Of a stretch of DNA of 64,000 bases, positions 59,178 to 64,000 are shown one piece after another. The translations under genes and the position numbers were made by a program. The notes under the pieces were generated by a model. That model was given only the letters and a program-made list of their open reading frames with translations. It made no database searches and had not been told where the DNA came from. The stretch lies in the NCBI GenBank assembly GCA_050084985.1, contig JBITNC010000002.1:37448001-37512000 (forward strand), in the 5' to 3' direction. The stretch's first letter is position 1, and each line of letters opens with the position of its first letter. Origin of the DNA: Nageia nagi (lineage: Eukaryota > Pinophyta).

Positions 59178-60060
59178 CCCCCCTTAAGATTGACTCGGAT
59201 AAAAACAAAATAATAGCACAAGTTCATGTGAACTCAAAGGATGAGAGCTTGTGGATGTAAATCAAGTTCGGAGAGGCATTAGAATGTGAGCCTAAATAGG
59301 CAGATCAAGTTTATGCAGGATTGCAAGGATGAAATCTTATGGAGGAACATTGAGTTCACAGGGATGAGTGAGGATGAGTGCTTGTAGAGGCAGATCGAGT
59401 TCATTCAGGCATGTGAGGATGAGTGCTTGTAGAGGCAGATCGAGTTCATTCAGGCATGTGAGGATGAGTGCTTGCAGAGGCAGGTCAAGTTTATGCGGGC
59501 ATGTGAGGATGAGTGCTTAAAGGTCAAGTTCATGCCGATGTGTGAGAGCACAAGAAATGAACATATGATGGGGAAGAGATGATCACATAGGCCAAAAAAG
59601 GATGATGAAGAGGATTGTCACACACTTTCTAGTGGTACCAATTAATGATAACTTCCATGCCAAGAATCTCCTAAAGATGGAAGCATCTCGCCTTTGCCAA
59701 CACTATGGTGAAGATAACTTCTAACCAATACTCTAGCTGGAGATCAATTTACTTCTCTTGAACTATATGTCAGACTAAGTGCAGATGAATGTCAACATGA
59801 TTTATTCGCTGATGGTGAACAAGGTTCCTGACTATAGAAATAGTTTTTGTCTATATCAATAACCATTCAATTTTGTTAATGCATCTTTATTTAATTCAAT
59901 CTCCTGGAATGGCTGCCAAACCCACATGACCTCTTGACCTGCTTTAGCAACACTCCTATACTTGGCTTGCTTTAAATACAGCAACAATCTTGTTTGTTGT
60001 TATCCCATGCAAATGGACATGAACTAAAGGTGAAGACATTCCCTGAAGTAAATTCCAGTT
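59178..60060 (-). mobile_element. Decayed copia element (different family), RNase H end
   Basis: On the minus strand: RNase H pieces SGNVFTFSSCPFAWDNNKQD (about 60035-59975) and IVRNLVHHQRINHVDIHLHL (about 59845-59790), then VRHIVQEK-like sequence near 59760. These match the copia RNase H motifs around the SGY...W and RTKHIDIxxHF segments. A polypurine tract AAGGGGGG lies at 59178-59185. Stops and shifts are frequent. Further pol sequence toward 60990 is probable but not readable with certainty. Confidence 0.65.
59371..59520 (-). repeat. 45-bp tandem repeat, about 3.4 units
   Basis: Units start at 59371, 59416, 59461 and 59506 with the word AGGATGAGTGCTTGTAGAGG, then CAGATCGAGTTCATTCAGGC. 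The array sits between the RNase H relic and the polypurine tract of this copia element, the same place as the stem-loop arrays in elements B and C. Confidence 0.85.
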
Positions 60061-62099
60061 TCTAAAATCTCTCAAACACCTTAGGGAAGCCCAAACTGCC
60101 TCAAAACCCATTCTAGATAGTCCCCTTCCACAAATTTATGTTGACTCTGCACCCAACAACTCTTTTAAATAAGACTCAACTCATGTAAGTCTTTTATCTA
60201 GCTAGCAAACACAAGATAAGGTCTCCAAATCACATGCTTCTCTATCATTGCATTTAATAAGTGTCTTTAGTGCTCAACACCTTTGGACTCCTTTTTGTGA
60301 TCAAAAGAAGTTGACCTAACCCATAAGGACAGATCTATGTCTCTAACTAGGAGAGGTAGAACATGAGGGTGGAAACTAGCAATATGTTCCTAGGACGAAA
60401 TTTGCAATAGTGAGGAATTAATAAATTATTTCCCCCCTTTTTCATGTAAAGGAAAATATCATGATATAGCTGTCCTAGTATGATTTATCCCCATGTGTTG
60501 CATCCTAGCTCTTGAATCATGTCTTTGACTATTTGCACATGCTCAAAGAAAATGTGTCATTGCTCTTGTTTGGATAGATAAGGATGACAAGATTGTATTG
60601 AGAATCAGTTGAATCTATGGAAAACCCTCATGAGGACTCAAACATGACATAGACCAATAGCAAGCATGCTTCTTGTGCTTGTATCTCATTGAGTAGATCA
60701 AGTATTTAACCAATTTTATACCTTTCTTTTCTAGGGTCACTTGTTCTAAATGAACTAACTTCTACCAATTGGAGACCCTCACAATGCAATACACATGTCA
60801 CCATCATCTCACCAATGAGCAAATAATATGTGTTCATATTTGGGTTTCGTCTTTCAACCAAAGTAATCAATTAAGACAATCAAGAACAAGATGAGAAACC
60901 TACAACATGAGTAAGGAGAATATAGCATTGAGAACCTCAATCTCATCCATTGTTCGCTCATACCCATGAATAGCTTCTATCATAGCTAGGAAATAATAGA
61001 AAATCAATGTGTCTTTTATATCTTTTTTGCACTATTATTTTAATGTCATTTAATTGGTTTTTTATTTTTAACATCAAAATCTGCAAATCCGAATATTTAT
61101 CTCAGAAACAAAACACATTTATGGTATCTTCAAATATTCCCCTTAAGATCTGATACAGTGTTCTCCTTAAGTCCTATCTACTGAAAATCAGATTTTATTT
61201 ATTCAATGCTTTTGGTCCTTATTCTTGGAATTATCAAATTCTGAAGTAAATAATATTTTTAACAAATATCAGCTACAGTATACCAAACCGAGAAATATGG
61301 CATCATTATGAACTAGTCTATGGATTTAACTTAATAGATAACTAATTCCTAACTATTAGCTTTGTTTGGTATCACTTTTACTGACAACACATTATGCATG
61401 AAAGCTCAAAGGGTACCACATCTACTCAACAACTCAAACTAATCAATCACTTAACTAGACACAACTAATTAGCAAACTGATCTAACACTTAGCTGGTCAT
61501 ACACCTCATTTACTAAACTATAACATACCTTACTCAACAGCAAGATGCTAACATGGCTTTCCTCCAACCTGGAATATTTTGAAAACAGTTCACAGTTATC
61601 TTCAATTCCGCAATGCACAGAGTAATAAATGAGCTCCATTTCATTAATTTATGTATTCAACTTGATTGATGGAAGATAGGACTCACACTTTGGATCAAAT
61701 TTCTTAACAAGAATATTAGAAAAATCTTTCCATGAAGGCTCCCTTTACAACTTGTTCAACTTTTTTCCAGTCACTGTCTTACATTCTTCAAAAATTAGAC
61801 AGAAGCCAAATAAACACTACATATCGTGGTTACCTTATGCATCCTTATGTGCTGCTCCATTTGATGAGAGGAATCATGCTCCATTTGAGTGATCCAATCC
61901 ATTGGATTTTGAGATTAAAAAAATCTGAGCTACAGTATTGGAGGTATATAACTTCTTGTTTCCTCATCATCAAATCTCATGAAGAGTTCTTCCCTTTCTT
62001 CTTACCGTAATGATGTGAAAACTAGAAGGCTAGAGTCTTAAGATAAGTTTAGTCTTGGTCAATCTTATTGTGATACAAATGGAAGATGGGGATAATTCA
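60061..62099 (+). other. Intron 3 sequence without recognised gene
   Basis: Probably includes more of the decayed copia relic up to about 60990. Beyond that no coding or RNA signal is supported. The frame at 61732-62010 has no family resemblance. Confidence 0.4.
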
Positions 62100-62500
62100 G
62101 TTGTTACTGTGTTCTACTTGAAGACATAATATTCCTCAATTTGGTGCATAAAATTGTGTTCGGAGGTTCAGGCTGATCACCACCTTCATATTTAAAATGC
62201 TTGTTAATTGAAGTGATAAAATCATAGAAGTGCTTCTGTTCAGCCAGGGTCTGAGATAAGTTTTTCCCAGTATGAGTGTAGTGCGATATTAAATGATCTT
62301 GTCAGGTGTCTCACATTGATTTGATTTACGGAAGAGTTTGTTGTAGATATACTAGTGACCTTGAACTTACAATCAATCCTAAGGATGGTTTGGGCCCAGG
62401 GAAACTGCTGCATTTTCTTATTATGTTTTTCAAGTAGACAAGCCAAATGCAATTTGATAGTGCTATAATCAAAATGGATTTCACTGTCAATTACTTCCAT
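62100..62500 (-). pseudogene. Unidentified coding-like relic in intron 3
   Basis: The minus-strand frame at 62500-62240 (MEVIDSEIHFDYSTIKLHLA..., SFNIALHSYWEKLISDPG) shifts by one phase near 62265 and continues as QTLAEQKHFYDFITSINKHF and KYEGGDQPEPPNTILC to a stop near 62102. The composition is protein-like and both halves join at one simple shift, which suggests a former exon or a processed fragment. I do not recognise the family, and a chance frame remains possible. Confidence 0.3.
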
Positions 62501-64000
62501 GAGGTGATTATGATGGGTTAAATCAAGGTAAGTTTTTCAAGTAATACAAAATATGGTCTGAAGTCATTACATTACATGAAGAGGGTAATTTTCAAATAGG
62601 GTAAGGACTTAATAGTTTTCACATTTGGTTTAGAAGCTATAAAAGTGGCCATATTCTTCAGAATAACAAAGAAGAGTATGCAGAATCATATACTTATGGG
62701 CTGAGTTGTCAGCAAACATGAACTTGATTATCATTTTATGGAGAAGCAGGCTAATATATTGGTGGTGTGATGGGCAATCCTACTTGTAACTGCACCCAGT
62801 GAGAACATATAAGGTTAATAAATATATTGTCAACACAACCAGTCCAAGGTTGTCAACAAGCAAAACCAATTATGACTGGTAGAGACATTAAACAAACCAT
62901 GTCCACAAATGGGTGTATCTAGATGTTCATATCACTAATTTAGGACTGCAATTAGTTGTAGAAGTTGTCAGCTACTAGGCTTGGCATCGAATATATATCA
63001 GATCTATTATATTCTATATCAATGTGGGTTTTGATTTTTCTTTTGTATCTTCATGTGTAAACATTTTTAAGGAATGCACACAAGTGTATGTAGTAGCATA
63101 TTCAGGTATACTGAGAAACCCATAAATCCTGATCCATTCAGCCTCTTTAGGATGGTTTAACAAGCTTATTGAGAAACTGTACTTTTATCCTCTTTAAGAT
63201 TATTAAAATGAAGTTATTTACATTTGATGATTCAAAGCAATAAAAACTAATGAAGCAATGAAATTTAAAAATAAAAAATTTCTATTTGAAAACATTGTTT
63301 TGTTCAGTATTCTCAACACTATAATTCTTGTATTTAATGTAGGTCACCCAATCTGTACAATGTTTACTTTTTGTATCCATTGCAGTGGGTACCCACTTCA
63401 TTCATGCATAATTCATGTTTTTCCAAATGAAAACTCAATGTTAGATGGGGATGCATCTTCACCCCTCGGGATCATTTATGACCCTGGAAATTGGGGACTC
63501 AGTATGAAACATCCCCTTGTTATCGAACTTTTGGTGTCGTCCCTGGAATGCTTTCAAGCCCTCCACATCTCTGAAACATTTCAGATATTTGGATGAGAAA
63601 AGGGGATGCATCCATGTCCTAGGGACATAGAGAGTATGCTAAACATTGTCCCTAACATACCATGTACAACTATACATTCCTGAGATAGTTGCAATGTGCA
63701 TTTCATTTGTATATTCATATGAAATATATGATTCTAGGCATACTCAATGATACTGATTGATGATTTCAGATTTGATTTATGATATTTCATATTTTGTCAT
63801 ATTCAATTAGGACATTGATATAATCATTTTTTAAACCAAAACGTATATCATGTATTGAACATCACTATAGATGTTATAGTTTGAACTTTCTATATGGAAT
63901 TGTAAACTTTTCAGTATTAAAAATTTTCTAACTACTATTTTATCATTATGTTTGCTGTTTCATTGTTTTGTAACACTTTCATTTCATGGTCTCAATTGCT
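62501..64000 (+). other. Right end of the window, intron 3
   Basis: No exon of the transporter is seen. The stretch 63440-63640 is GC-richer, with words such as CCCTCGGGATCATTTATGAC and GGGGATGCATCCATGTCC, and may be the same class of repeat as around 37540-38430. The frame 63258-63596 crossing it has no recognised domain. Confidence 0.4.

Overview
This window looks like a piece of a large, repeat-dominated, AT-rich seed-plant nuclear genome, most consistent with a gymnosperm. The evidence is one host gene with a 22.4-kb first intron, full-length and decayed Ty1/copia elements, Ty3/gypsy and LINE relics, a tRNA-derived SINE head, plant mobile domain (PMD) debris and pentatricopeptide-repeat (PPR) sequence. 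The species itself cannot be read from the sequence.

Host gene: on the + strand, exon 1 (34789-34869), exon 2 (57275-57464) and exon 3 (57549-57677) encode the N-terminal third of an EamA-like (SLC35F5-type) membrane transporter. Later exons lie beyond the right edge. Intron 1 spans 34870-57274 and intron 2 only 84 bp. Exon 2 carries one extra base in a TC run that shifts the frame; it is either a sequencing error or an inactivating mutation.

Repeats: three members of one Ty1/copia family are present, called A, B and C here. A (1-6831, minus) is 3'-incomplete in the window and decayed. B (7859-16025, plus) is complete, with 483-bp LTRs about 1% diverged and target-site duplication AACTT; it split a Ty3/gypsy integrase relic. 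C (43337-52682, minus) is complete, with 503-bp LTRs differing at one base and target-site duplication TGAAC. C split an unidentified minus-strand coding relic and lies inside intron 1. The family has a 3-kb leader that holds different GC-richer cargo in each copy: PPR-derived sequence in B and C, unidentified sequence in A. It also has a block just upstream of gag that is conserved in all three copies. Both complete copies have, between the end of pol and the 3' LTR, a tandem array of short stem-loops whose stems covary.

Layout: 1-6831 copia A; 6832-7858 gypsy integrase; 7859-16025 copia B; 16059-16201 a 38-bp inverted repeat; 16240-18670 an unidentified coding relic; 20440-22740 a PMD relic (minus); 25140-25481 a gypsy protease relic (minus); 27190-30015 homopolymer-ridden sequence that is probably not real; 30050-33310 an L1-type LINE relic; 34789 to the right edge the transporter gene. 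Its introns contain a SINE head, tandem duplications, the split unidentified gene with copia C inside it, an array of seven roughly 48-bp palindromes upstream of that gene, and a second copia relic at 59178-60060.

Most worth following up: the covarying stem-loop arrays, the palindrome array ahead of a TATA box and an open ORF, the PPR cargo in retrotransposon leaders, and the four nonsense codons in an otherwise young-looking copy.
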